Source of the DNA: an uncultured Verrucomicrobiales bacterium
GTDB taxonomy: Bacteria; Verrucomicrobiota; Verrucomicrobiia; Verrucomicrobiales; Akkermansiaceae
Direction of reading: 5' to 3'
DNA: 64,000 nucleotides
NCBI GenBank assembly: GCA_905478925.1
Contig: CAJQKQ010000010.1
Location: 1-64,000, forward strand
A model generated the notes under the pieces. It saw nothing but the letters and a program-made list of their open reading frames with translations. It had not been told where the DNA came from and did no database searches. A program made the position numbers and the translations under genes. Positions 55,873 to 64,000 of this stretch are shown piece after piece (the stretch's first letter is position 1; every line of letters starts with the position of its first letter).

Positions 55873-56986
55873 TCTCCGGCGGCTTCGCGGGCGCGGGCTT
55901 CTTCGGTTTCTTGGTAACCGCTTTCCAATCGCGATGCATCTTATGGTTCACCGTGCCCTGCATCTGACTCACCAGCTTGCCACCCTCCAAAGTCTTCCAG
56001 GAAACGATCAGATCGAGATCACTGCGCAACACGATCGGATAAAGCAGCGAGCACCAAATCTTACCCTTATCGATGGTCGCCTCGCCTCCGACTGTCTGCC
56101 CCTGCCCGTTATCCTTCTGGCTCTCGACATACGAGCCGCTGACCTCGAACACGGCGCACGGATGCCCGTGGACTCCCTCCATGCCCTTGAAGAAGATCTC
56201 GATCGTTCCGTTGTCCATACCATCGAACAAAAGATTCAGACTCTTGCCGGAAAGCTTCGTCACCTCACCGGTCTTCATCGGTTTTGTCCCGAACCAGCGG
56301 GGACGCGACAAAAGGCTATTTTCCACAAGGCGGGCGGTGACTTCCTCTTCCAGCCCCTTGCCCCAGGCCATAGTCTTGAATTCCTGGGTCGGCACCGCCT
56401 TCCAAGACTTTCCGACGTAGTTGAACTGCACGACCTTTCCTACGAGATTGTCCACGATCCTCTCCCTTGTGTCGGGCGGTTTCTGTTTCTTCTGGAGCGT
56501 CTCCTCGATCACCTTGAGCCTCGCCAGCCTCTCGGCTGCGTTGGGAATCTTTTCACTCACTTTCTCTTTCATGGTGAAGCGCACCGCGCCGCCCGCCATT
56601 TCATATTCCATCACCTCGTCTTCGCGGACAGAGAGTTCCATCGATCCCTCGCCGAACTGCGATTTCCCGGCAAACCTCACTTTGTTTAATTTTCTGAGCT
56701 CGGTGGAAATCACCTTCAAATGAGGGGGAAACGCAATATCCCTGCGGAACAGATAGGCGTCGCCCTTGGACTTCACGAGCTTCGCCAACGCCGGGTCGAT
56801 CTCAGTGCTGAGTTTCTCCTCCTTCGCCATGAGGTCGATCTCGGTGCTCTCGATCGATTTCTCCCCGGACTTGATCCAGCCAAACTTGATCGCCATGCCT
56901 TTACCGGCATCATATGCCATCACCATGCAACCGAGCACGGCGAGATGAAAAAGAACGGATAGGAGCTGCTTCTGGGACTTCTTCAT
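55865..56986 (-). CDS. membrane-anchored or secreted protein of unknown function
   Basis: About 373 residues from ATG 56986. One N-terminal hydrophobic segment (about residues 7-25) suggests a membrane anchor or signal. The bulk is soluble, with Lys-rich linkers and D-N-G-T-I-E-I-F-F-K-G near residue 265. The C-terminus is Lys/Pro-rich (K-K-P-K-K-P-A-P-A-K). No family was recognised. General plan and size resemble the frameshifted protein at 39742. Confidence 0.55.
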   Translation of the reverse strand: MKKSQKQLLSVLFHLAVLGCMVMAYDAGKGMAIKFGWIKSGEKSIESTEIDLMAKEEKLSTEIDPALAKLVKSKGDAYLFRRDIAFPPHLKVISTELRKLNKVRFAGKSQFGEGSMELSVREDEVMEYEMAGGAVRFTMKEKVSEKIPNAAERLARLKVIEETLQKKQKPPDTRERIVDNLVGKVVQFNYVGKSWKAVPTQEFKTMAWGKGLEEEVTARLVENSLLSRPRWFGTKPMKTGEVTKLSGKSLNLLFDGMDNGTIEIFFKGMEGVHGHPCAVFEVSGSYVESQKDNGQGQTVGGEATIDKGKIWCSLLYPIVLRSDLDLIVSWKTLEGGKLVSQMQGTVNHKMHRDWKAVTKKPKKPAPAKPPEKK

Positions 56987-57171
56987 GGGCGAAAACCAAT
57001 TCGGAGGGATGATAGTCAAGAAAACCTAACATTGACATCACTTTTTCACAGATCGGAAAGCGGTCGATAATCCCTCTGAATTACAGAGATTTCTCGACTG
57101 ACGGAACCAAATCGCTAGGATGCCAAATCTGACGACCCGTTGTCGGGAAGCGAAACAACAAATTAAAACGC

Positions 57172-57870
57172 ATGAAGAAATATGTAGCGGAATTCATTGG
57201 TACATTTTGGCTGGTTCTCGGTGGTTGCGGTAGCGCGGTGTTGGCCGCCACATTTCCCGATGTCGGCATCGGCCTGCTGGGCGTTTCACTGGCATTTGGT
57301 CTGACCGTCCTCACGATGGCATTCGCCATCGGCCACATATCTGGCTGCCACCTCAATCCGGCGGTCTCCTTCGGACTCTGGGCCGGCGGACGGTTTCCGG
57401 CGAAGGAATTGCTCCCTTATATCGTTGCTCAAGTCGTCGGCGCAGTGGTCGCAGGTGGAGTTTTATTTCTCATCGCCAGTGGTAAACCGGGCTTCGATGC
57501 ATCCGCAGGCTTTGCCTCGAACGGTTACGGGGAGCATTCGCCCGGCGGCTACAGCTTGCTATCAGCCTTGGTAGCCGAAATCGCCATGACCATGATGTTC
57601 CTGCTGGTTATCCTAGGAGCCACCGATAAGAGAGCTCCGCAGGGCTTCGCACCCATCGCCATCGGCCTGTGCCTGACCCTGATCCACCTGGTCAGTATCC
57701 CGGTGACAAACACATCGGTGAATCCGGCCCGCAGCACGGGTGTAGCGGTTTTTGCAGGTGGCTGGGCGATTGCACAGCTTTGGCTTTTCTGGATTGCCCC
57801 GATTGTCGGCGGCATCCTCGGCGCTGTAATTTACCGATTCATCGGGAGCGAGGAGAAGCAATCTTCCTGA
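57172..57870 (+). CDS. aqpZ: aquaporin Z-like water channel
   Basis: A 232-residue major intrinsic protein with six helices and two half helices. The NPA motifs are H-L-N-P-A-V near residue 60 and S-V-N-P-A-R-S near residue 183. The selectivity-filter Arg after the second NPA and the following S fit AqpZ. The first residues [13 protein letters not shown] are typical. It stands alone before a MITE-like repeat. Confidence 0.95.
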   Translation: MKKYVAEFIGTFWLVLGGCGSAVLAATFPDVGIGLLGVSLAFGLTVLTMAFAIGHISGCHLNPAVSFGLWAGGRFPAKELLPYIVAQVVGAVVAGGVLFLIASGKPGFDASAGFASNGYGEHSPGGYSLLSALVAEIAMTMMFLLVILGATDKRAPQGFAPIAIGLCLTLIHLVSIPVTNTSVNPARSTGVAVFAGGWAIAQLWLFWIAPIVGGILGAVIYRFIGSEEKQSS

Positions 57871-57930
57871 ACCCCGAACAAGGGCCTTTGCGAATCGGCT
57901 TTATCCTCAGCTGAACTACGCCTCCCACCC

Positions 57931-58146
57931 CTAGTGTTCTGAAAATCTTAATCTGATGGATGGGCGAAGGCGATTTTTCCCAAGAGCAAGGCGCAAGGAG
58001 GGAGTGCATCGAGATTCACGACTCGACGCGCAACGCAGCTATTGGGAAAAAGCGTCGAGCGCTCTCAACCTACGCGACCACCGGAAGCCTTTTTCTCTAG
58101 ACCTTAAAAATCCCCATCCGTCAGCTTAAGGTTTTCAGACCACTAG
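57931..58146. repeat. 216-base MITE-like element with 35-base terminal inverted repeats
   Basis: The left end (57931-57965) and right end (58112-58146) begin CTAGTG and match inverted at 30 of 35 bases. An inner pair with TTTTTCCCAA and its complement (about 57973-57989 and 58038-58054) pairs at 15 of 17. No coding capacity is visible. It fills the gap between aqpZ and asd. The CTAG ends could be part of the element or of the target site. Confidence 0.75.
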
Positions 58147-58153
58147 TAAGCTC

Positions 58154-59152
58154 TCACAAAATCTCCGCAATCTGCACTGCGTTGAGCGCCGCGCCTTTCC
58201 GCACTTGATCGCCAACAACCCAGATATCCAAGGCATTATCGAGGACAAGGCTCTTGCGGATGCGGCCGACTAGGCAGTCGTCCTTGCCGGTGGTGTCGAG
58301 CGGCACCGGGAAAAGCTTGTTCGCTGGATCATCGACGACCTGTATGCCCGGCTTGCCCGCGTAGGCGGCCTTCGCTCCCTCCACGCTGGGTTCGTTCGCA
58401 AACATTGCGGTGATCGAGACGGAGTGCGAGCGGTAAACCGGCACGCGCACACAGGTGCAGGAAACCTTGAGTTCCGTAATGCCGAGGATCTTCCGCCCCT
58501 CGTTGAGCATTTTCATCTCCTCCTTGGTGTATCCGTTTTCCGTGAAAGAATCGACCTGCGGGATCACGTTGAAGGCGATCTGGCGCGGATATACCTTCGG
58601 CGTAAAATCCCGGCCGTTGGCGATGGCTTGCACTTGCTCCTCAAGCTCCACGATGCCCTGCGCCCCGGAGCCGGAAACCGCCTGGTAACTCGATGCGATG
58701 ACACTTTCCAAACCATATTTCTCATGCAGTGGAGCCAGCGCCATCAGTGAGATAATCGTCGTACAGTTCGGGTTCGCGATGATGCCCTTCGGCCTGTCTT
58801 TCGCGGCGGCGGGATTGATTTCCGGCACCACTAGCGGCACGCCCTCGTCCATGCGGAACGCAGAGGAGTTATCAATGACCACGGCACCCGCAGTAGCTGC
58901 TGAAGGGCCGAACTCGAGAGAAATATCTCCTCCTGCGCTGAACAGGGCAATGTCGATGCCCTCGAACGAATCGTGGGTCAGTTCCTTCACGGCAATCTCC
59001 TCGCCTCGGAATTTCATGGTCTTCCCTGCCGAGCGGGCGGAGGCCAGCAAGGTCAGATCGCCCAGTTGGAAGTTTCGCTGCTCCAGGCAAAGGAGCATCT
59101 CCACGCCGACGGCACCCGTTGCTCCGACAATCGCCACATGAGGTAGTTTCAT
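58154..59152 (-). CDS. asd: aspartate-semialdehyde dehydrogenase
   Basis: A 332-residue enzyme making aspartate semialdehyde for lysine, threonine and methionine. The NADP fold starts G-A-T-G-A-V-G near residue 10. The catalytic Cys is in N-P-N-C-T-T-I near residue 130. The substrate segment Y-Q-A-V-S-G-S-G-A-Q-G is near residue 157, and the His is in Y-R-S-H-S. The gene ends eight bases after the MITE-like element. Confidence 0.95.
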   Translation of the reverse strand: MKLPHVAIVGATGAVGVEMLLCLEQRNFQLGDLTLLASARSAGKTMKFRGEEIAVKELTHDSFEGIDIALFSAGGDISLEFGPSAATAGAVVIDNSSAFRMDEGVPLVVPEINPAAAKDRPKGIIANPNCTTIISLMALAPLHEKYGLESVIASSYQAVSGSGAQGIVELEEQVQAIANGRDFTPKVYPRQIAFNVIPQVDSFTENGYTKEEMKMLNEGRKILGITELKVSCTCVRVPVYRSHSVSITAMFANEPSVEGAKAAYAGKPGIQVVDDPANKLFPVPLDTTGKDDCLVGRIRKSLVLDNALDIWVVGDQVRKGAALNAVQIAEIL

Positions 59153-59312
59153 TTCTCGTCATACCGGCACATGCCGGGCGGCGAACAATATCCGGATCAC
59201 CTCCCCTTGCAATCCCTAAGCGTGACCCTTGCGAATCTTGGGAAAGTAGGTTCCCAAAACTTCAGTTTTCTTGACATTTCATGTACGGATGTGCTTGGAT
59301 ACACCGCAGGAG

Positions 59313-59654
59313 ATGGCGAAAAAACGATTCACCGCAGACAAGCTTGCCCGCTTGGAAGGGGCCACCAGGTTCATCCAGGGAATCAATAAGCTATTCTGTA
59401 TCCTCCTCGCGGTTGCCTTCGGCCTCCTGATTGCCGCCACCGCAGCACCACAGAAACGGGAACTCAACAAACTCCAGCGCAAGCTCCAAGCCACGCAGGA
59501 ACGCGAGGAAAAAGCCCTTGCCCGCAAGGAGCACAAGGAAATCCAACTCCAGGCTCTGCGCGAAGACCCGTCTTATCTTGAGATCCAAGCGCGCGACCGC
59601 TTGAACTATTACCGCAAGGGCGAACGAGTCCTTCGCTTCGGTGGCGAACGCTGA
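59313..59654 (+). CDS. FtsB/DivIC-like septum protein
   Basis: A 113-residue bitopic protein. A good ribosome-binding sequence (AGGAG) precedes ATG 59313, favouring this start over an earlier in-frame one. One membrane helix (about residues 26-46) is followed by a coiled coil (about 50-85, with Q-R-K-L-Q-A-T-Q-E-R) and the E-D-P-S-Y-L-E-I-Q-A-R-D-R-L-N-Y-Y segment typical of FtsB/DivIC. It should act with FtsL/FtsQ at the division site. Confidence 0.8.
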   Translation: MAKKRFTADKLARLEGATRFIQGINKLFCILLAVAFGLLIAATAAPQKRELNKLQRKLQATQEREEKALARKEHKEIQLQALREDPSYLEIQARDRLNYYRKGERVLRFGGER

Positions 59655-59677
59655 GACCGCGGGTTCGTCGATCCGAA

Positions 59678-59749
59678 ACCCTTCCCGATTGACCGCCCGA
59701 CGCCCTCCGCCATACCCTTCCCGATTGACCGCCCGACGCCCTCCGCCAT
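59678..59749. repeat. two exact 36-base tandem copies before the secreted protein gene
   Basis: Copy one is at 59678-59713 and copy two at 59714-59749, identical, then a degraded start of a third (ACTTTTCCC) just before the ATG at 59760. The copies form the leader of the next gene. Confidence 0.85.
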
Positions 59750-59759
59750 ACTTTTCCCC

Positions 59760-60443
59760 ATGCCCCGCTCCTTCAAGGCCATCCTCCTGTTTATCTTCCT
59801 GCTGAGCGCAGCCTCGCAGGCGGAGCACGTTATCGTCGCCGGTGGCCCCGCATTGCGGAAATGGGAGAACTTCCGCGTAGACAATGACAGACATGACCGC
59901 TGGTGGGCGAATTTCATCCGCGCCTCCACCCTTCGTATGGCCGAAGTCCGGCTCGCATATGGAAAGGACGCGCCCCTCGTCTGGCTCGTCTTCCGCCCCG
60001 GTTATGAAGCGCGCGGCCGCGAGGACGGAAAACCCTACACAACCTGGATTGCCGAGCAGGCGACGAAGCGCAGGGCGACCCTAATCTGGTTCACCTCCTC
60101 CGGGGATTACATCAACAAGATTAACTCCCGCCCGCGCGGCTCCGTGAAAACCTACGACTACTTCGGCCACTCCAACAAGTTCGCGTTCCTCTTCGACTAC
60201 GGCAACGAGATCATGGCTACATCCACCGCATGGCTTCACGAGCGTGATATCCCCCGACTGAAATCCTCGATCTTCAAAGCCAACGCCTACTGCAAATCCT
60301 GGGGCTGCCACACCGGTGCCTCGATGTCCAAGGCCTGGAAAAGGCACCTCGGACTTCCCCTTGAGGGAGCCAACGGAAAAACCGTCTATACCATGGTCGG
60401 ACGCGGCCAGATGCCCAAGGGCTACGGCGGCTGGACTCAGTAA
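59760..60443 (+). CDS. secreted protein with a possible caspase-like His/Cys pair, unknown
   Basis: A 227-residue protein with a signal peptide (I-L-L-F-I-F-L-L-S-A-A-S-Q-A). D-Y-F-G-H-S-N near residue 133 and S-W-G-C-H-T-G near residue 180 give a His then Cys pair in the order seen in caspase/C14-like peptidases, where G-H-G and A-C-x-S-G are usual. The spacing of about 47 residues is plausible. The family is not recognised, so this is a guess at fold. It follows two 36-base tandem repeats. Confidence 0.5.
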   Translation: MPRSFKAILLFIFLLSAASQAEHVIVAGGPALRKWENFRVDNDRHDRWWANFIRASTLRMAEVRLAYGKDAPLVWLVFRPGYEARGREDGKPYTTWIAEQATKRRATLIWFTSSGDYINKINSRPRGSVKTYDYFGHSNKFAFLFDYGNEIMATSTAWLHERDIPRLKSSIFKANAYCKSWGCHTGASMSKAWKRHLGLPLEGANGKTVYTMVGRGQMPKGYGGWTQ

Positions 60444-60445
60444 CA

Positions 60446-60483
60446 TATTAAATTTTCAGATTTTCAGCATTTCAGATTTTACC
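60446..60483. repeat. 8-base-period array just before bioB
   Basis: ATTTTCAG at 60452-60459 and 60460-60467, CATTTCAG at 60468-60475, ATTTTACC at 60476-60483, then the ATG at 60487. The array starts three bases after the stop of the upstream gene, so it forms the whole intergenic gap. Confidence 0.7.
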
Positions 60484-60486
60484 CAA

Positions 60487-61473
60487 ATGACCCTAACCGA
60501 ACTCCAAGCCCTCCACTCCCTGCCGTTTTTCGAACTCATCCAGAAGTCCCGGAAAGTCCATGATGAGAACTGGGAGAATCCCGAAGTACAGCTCTGCACC
60601 CTCCTTTCCATCAAGACCGGCGGCTGCTCCGAGGATTGCTCCTATTGCGCCCAGTCCGCCCGCTACAACTCCGGGGTGGAATCCGAACGCCTGATGGCGA
60701 AATGCGACATCATGGAGCGGGCGAAAGTCGCCGCCGAAACCGGCTCGACCCGTTTTTGCATGGGCGCGGCATGGCGCGGCGTGCGTGGTGGCACCCAGCG
60801 CTTCGAGCAGGTTCTCGATATCATCCGGGACGTTTCAACGCTCGGCATGGAGGTCTGCGTCACACTCGGCGAGCTCGGCCCCGAGGAAGCAGTGCAGCTC
60901 AAGGAAGCAGGCGTCACCGCCTACAATCACAATCTCGATACCTCCCCGGAGCATTACCCGAACATCGTTACCTCGCACACCTACGAGGATAGACTGCGCA
61001 CCATCGGGAACGTCCAGAAAGCCGGTATGTCAGTCTGCTGCGGCGGCATCCTCGGCCTCGGGGAAACGATCACCGACCGCCTGCGCATGCTTGAGGTCAT
61101 TTCCAACTTCGATCCACAACCGGAGTCGGTGCCGATCAACTCCCTCATGCCCATGCCCGGCACTCCGCTCGCGGAAAACCCGCAGGTGGACACCTTCGAC
61201 ATCGCCCGCATGATCGCGATCACCCGCATCGCGATCCCCAAGGCGAAAGTCCGCCTCTCCGCAGGCCGCACCCGCCTCTCCGACGAAGCCCAGGCGCTGT
61301 GCTTCTTCGCGGGCGCAAACTCGATCTTCTACGGCGACAAACTCCTCACCGCGAAAAACCCCACCGTCGAGAAAGACCAGGTGCTGCTCGCAAAGCTCGG
61401 CCTTTCCCCGCTCGCACCAAACGTCCCCGAATCCTGCGCAGCAAACATAGAATCCCAGCCGGTTCCTGCGTAA
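60487..61473 (+). CDS. bioB: biotin synthase
   Basis: A 328-residue radical SAM enzyme inserting sulfur into dethiobiotin. The SAM-cluster motif is C-S-E-D-C-S-Y-C near residue 47. The [2Fe-2S] ligands appear in the later C-V-T-L and C-C-G-G segments. The start is ATG 60487, chosen because the homologous N-terminus begins there. No other bio gene is beside it. Confidence 0.95.
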   Translation: MTLTELQALHSLPFFELIQKSRKVHDENWENPEVQLCTLLSIKTGGCSEDCSYCAQSARYNSGVESERLMAKCDIMERAKVAAETGSTRFCMGAAWRGVRGGTQRFEQVLDIIRDVSTLGMEVCVTLGELGPEEAVQLKEAGVTAYNHNLDTSPEHYPNIVTSHTYEDRLRTIGNVQKAGMSVCCGGILGLGETITDRLRMLEVISNFDPQPESVPINSLMPMPGTPLAENPQVDTFDIARMIAITRIAIPKAKVRLSAGRTRLSDEAQALCFFAGANSIFYGDKLLTAKNPTVEKDQVLLAKLGLSPLAPNVPESCAANIESQPVPA

Positions 61474-61535
61474 ACTACGAGCTGGACGGACGATTTCCGT
61501 TCCTCCCGCAGCCCGGCCTCAACTAGTCTCCGAGC

Positions 61536-63650
61536 GTGGCGGTCGCCCTCACAGAATATAGAATCGAAACCGACGGAAAATTCTTCCGCCGGAACGGCCA
61601 ACGAGTCTGGCTTCGAACCGTCACCTACGGCCCTTTCCCGCCGGGAAAACCCGCGTCGCGCACCACGGAATTCGCGCGCATCCGCGAAACGGGTTTCGAC
61701 TCGATCCGCATCTTCACCCTGCCGGATCGCGCCCTGCTCGATGACGCGGAGCGAGCCGGGCTCACCGTCTTCGCCGGGCTGAATTGGGATCACTACGGGG
61801 ATTTCCTAAAAAAACCAGTCCGCCTTTCCGCAGCGAATGTCAGGCTCGACGCTTGGCTCCGCGAACACGCCACACACCCAGCGCTCACAGGCATCTACGT
61901 CGGCAACGAGATCAGCTCGGATCTCGTCCGCTGGATGGGGCCCGCGCCAGTCCGGGAAGCCATCGAAAGCCTGATCGAACTCGGCCGCAACATCGTCCCT
62001 CACCTGCTTTTCGCTTACGCGAACTATCCGTCCACCGAGTACCTGGAGCCCGCCAACGCCGATTTCTCCGCATTCAACATCTACCTCGAAGACAGGGACG
62101 CATTCACAGCCTACCTCCGCAGGCTCCAGAACATCGCCGGCGACCGGCCGCTGGTGGTTTCCGAATTCGGAATGGATTCGCTCAGGAACTCGCTCGAAAC
62201 CCAGGCAGAGACCCTCGGATGGGCGCGGCAAACCGCTCACCAAGAAGAAACGGCTGGATTCACAGTGTTTTCATGGAGCGATCTGTGGGCGAGAGGCACA
62301 AGCGAAATCACTGACTGGGACTTCGGCATCACGGATCGCGATGGAAACGAAAAGCCAGCCTGCAACACCTTGCGGAAATTCGCCTCCAGCCCTTCCACAC
62401 ATAACGCAAAATTCACGGTCATCGTCTGCACCCGAAACGGCTCCGAAAGGATAACCGCCTGCTTGCGCGCGCTCGGACGAATGACTGGAAATCCCTTCGA
62501 TACAATCGTGGTCGACGACGGATCGGAAGACGGCACCGCCGCCCTCGTCGACGCCGAGTTTCCGGACATCCGCCTTATTTCCATCCCCCCCTCCGGGCTC
62601 AGTGCCGCGCGCAACATCGGGGCCGACGCAGCCACTGCCGAGATTCTCGCCTTCACGGACGACGATTGCGAGCCGGACCGCGAATGGCTGATTCGCCTCG
62701 AGAAGGCATTCCAGGACCCCGACGTTGCAGCCGCCGGCGGCCCGAACTTGCCACCACCCGCCCGGACTCCTGCCGAGGCGGTGATTCGCTCCGCGCCCGG
62801 CGCACCAAGCCACGTCCTGCTGGACGACACCAGCGCCGAGCATCTGCCCGGCTGTAACATCGCCGTGCGGCGGGCTGTGTTCCAAGCCATCGGCGGCTTC
62901 GATCCCGTGTTCCGCACCGCTGGCGACGATGTCGATTTTTGCTGGCGACTCAGCGACGCCGGGCACCGCCTCGCATTTGTCCCCGGGGCTTTCGTGTGGC
63001 ACTGGCGCAGACCTTCATTGCGGGCTTTCCTCCGCCAACAGCTCGGTTACGGGAAAGCTGAAAAGTTTCTTCTCACCAAGCATCCAGTGAGGTTCGGAAA
63101 AAACGGGGAAGCGCGTTGGACGGGCTTCGTCTACGGCGGCGGTGCCATCCGCGCCGAGGACGACTCGGTGATCTACCACGGCCCGATGGGAAAGGCCGGC
63201 TACCAGTCTATCGTCAACCGCATGCTCCCGCTGCGCCCCATCGACTCAGCGTTCCGCAATCCCTGGACGAATTTCCTCCTCGCCCTCGTGCGTATCCTGC
63301 AACCCGCCGCTCGGCGTTGGGCGAGGAATCGCCGAATTCGCTTCGGCTTCACCAAGCCCGCCGCAGCGGAAAGCCCAAGCCCTGTCCGCGAATTCGGGAT
63401 CGCCGGAACCGACGGATGGAGCCGCGACCACTGCCTCTCCATCCTTCTCCACGCAGGCTGGCAGGCATCCGGCAACACGGATCCATGGGATCTGGAAAAA
63501 GGCGGAACCCGCGTTCTCGTCGCTGCCGAAAACCTCGGTGGAGGCCTCACCAACTGCCTTTTCCGTGTCTGGGGCAGCCACGCTGCGGCGATCGCCCTTG
63601 AGCACGAGCTGCGCGCCGCGCAGTCTCCCGATGAATCCCTTCCCAACTGA
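61536..63650 (+). CDS. fusion of a glycoside-hydrolase-like domain and a GT2 glycosyltransferase
   Basis: A 704-residue protein from a GTG start. The first ~285 residues form a clan-A-like TIM barrel: V-G-N-E-I-S-S near residue 127 and V-S-E-F-G-M-D near residue 208 would give the acid/base and nucleophile Glu. Residues about 292-560 are a GT-A family 2 transferase with V-V-D-D-G-S-E-D-G, F-T-D-D-D-C-E-P-D and D-D-V-D-F-C-W-R-L. The last ~110 residues are unassigned. No membrane helix is obvious, so it may act in the cytoplasm on polysaccharide or sugar chains. queA follows after two bases. Confidence 0.8.
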   Translation: MAVALTEYRIETDGKFFRRNGQRVWLRTVTYGPFPPGKPASRTTEFARIRETGFDSIRIFTLPDRALLDDAERAGLTVFAGLNWDHYGDFLKKPVRLSAANVRLDAWLREHATHPALTGIYVGNEISSDLVRWMGPAPVREAIESLIELGRNIVPHLLFAYANYPSTEYLEPANADFSAFNIYLEDRDAFTAYLRRLQNIAGDRPLVVSEFGMDSLRNSLETQAETLGWARQTAHQEETAGFTVFSWSDLWARGTSEITDWDFGITDRDGNEKPACNTLRKFASSPSTHNAKFTVIVCTRNGSERITACLRALGRMTGNPFDTIVVDDGSEDGTAALVDAEFPDIRLISIPPSGLSAARNIGADAATAEILAFTDDDCEPDREWLIRLEKAFQDPDVAAAGGPNLPPPARTPAEAVIRSAPGAPSHVLLDDTSAEHLPGCNIAVRRAVFQAIGGFDPVFRTAGDDVDFCWRLSDAGHRLAFVPGAFVWHWRRPSLRAFLRQQLGYGKAEKFLLTKHPVRFGKNGEARWTGFVYGGGAIRAEDDSVIYHGPMGKAGYQSIVNRMLPLRPIDSAFRNPWTNFLLALVRILQPAARRWARNRRIRFGFTKPAAAESPSPVREFGIAGTDGWSRDHCLSILLHAGWQASGNTDPWDLEKGGTRVLVAAENLGGGLTNCLFRVWGSHAAAIALEHELRAAQSPDESLPN

Positions 63651-63652
63651 CC

Positions 63653-64000
63653 GTGTCCCTGCTGACCAAAGACTACGACTACCACCTCCCGGAGAAACTC
63701 ATCGCCTCCCGGCCACTGCCGGATCGCGCCGCATCGAGGATGCTCGTCATCGACCGGAACACGGGCACCGTCTGCCACCGCATGTTCGCGGATTTCCCTG
63801 ACTACCTTCGTCCCGAGGATCTGCTTGTCCTCAACGACACCCGGGTCATCCCCGCACGCCTGTTCTCCGATGACGACCGCATCGAACTGCTCTGCCTCGA
63901 CCGGCTATCGCCCACCCTCTGGCGCTGCCTCGCGAAGCCGGGGAAACGAATGAAAGTTGGTCGCACCCTCACGGTCGGCGAAATTTCAGGAAGCGTAGTG
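63653..64000 (+). CDS. queA: S-adenosylmethionine:tRNA ribosyltransferase-isomerase (partial)
   Basis: The N-terminal 116 codons are visible from a GTG start, cut by the window edge. D-Y-D-Y-H-L-P-E-K-L-I-A, P-L-P-D-R-A-A-S-R-M-L-V and L-V-L-N-D-T-R-V-I-P-A-R-L are the well-conserved QueA opening. The enzyme builds epoxyqueuosine in tRNA. It lies two bases after the fusion gene. Confidence 0.93.
   Translation, partial: MSLLTKDYDYHLPEKLIASRPLPDRAASRMLVIDRNTGTVCHRMFADFPDYLRPEDLLVLNDTRVIPARLFSDDDRIELLCLDRLSPTLWRCLAKPGKRMKVGRTLTVGEISGSVV

Noticed and set aside
59654-59760. CRISPR-like repeat from the 36-base copies
   Set aside because: The copies are directly adjacent with no spacer and only two are present.

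Overview
The window looks like a chromosomal stretch of a Verrucomicrobiota bacterium, most like the Verrucomicrobiaceae/Luteolibacter group. This is inferred from gene content: a long plant/chlamydia-type IspG, an archaeal-type ProS, PPi-dependent phosphofructokinase, DUF4212 plus VC_2705-type symporter, a decayed sulfatase, and many short palindromic intergenic repeats. No marker gene settles the taxonomy. No rRNA, tRNA or CRISPR array was recognised.

Layout. Positions 1-5658 hold a minus-strand nitrite-respiration cluster: copper nitrite reductase NirK fused to a cytochrome c domain, a formylglycine-generating-enzyme-like lipoprotein or exported protein, a SCO copper chaperone, two radical SAM/SPASM tetrapyrrole-type enzymes (a TIGR04053-like protein and a NirJ-like protein), and an NnrS gene cut short beside what may be a transposase start. 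Positions 5963-16283 carry housekeeping and transport genes: hydrolase, RDD protein, proS, ornithine cyclodeaminase family, an acetate-type Na+ symporter pair, a TIM-barrel protein, a GxxExxY unit with terminal inverted repeats, and an NhaC antiporter. Positions 16423-29934 carry TraB-like, ispG, clpS-DUF2017, SGNH hydrolase, xerC, ftsK, khpA, parA, ybjN, ilvA and a phosphoesterase. Positions 30092-37821 carry a sialate-esterase-like protein and the rod-shape operon mreB-mreC-mreD-mrdA-rng. Positions 37869-47624 carry a decayed toxin-antitoxin pair, pyk, a frameshifted secreted protein, leuS, two thioredoxin-like proteins, rdgB, an NlpC/P60 lipoprotein, a HAD phosphatase, a CDGSH protein and a Mini-III RNase. 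Positions 48220-64000 carry rplQ-rpoA, a deleted photolyase, an Nramp-like transporter, PPi-PFK, aquaporin, asd, an FtsB-like protein, a possible caspase-like secreted protein, bioB, a glycoside hydrolase/GT2 fusion and the start of queA.

The most unusual non-coding signal is a family of AT-rich arrays with a 7-base (in one case 8-base) period that fill the space between genes exactly, often supplying a stop codon or abutting a start codon. Three of them share a GGAAGAG core next to the array. A related architecture, inverted TTGTGCC-type words, brackets the GxxExxY gene. Other palindromic elements lie at 9686-9774, 16287-16419, 47629-47650 and 57931-58146.

The window also contains many gene remnants: nnrS, a sulfatase, a photolyase, a VapBC-like pair and a secreted protein with a single frameshift. 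This suggests active gene decay around a stable housekeeping backbone.
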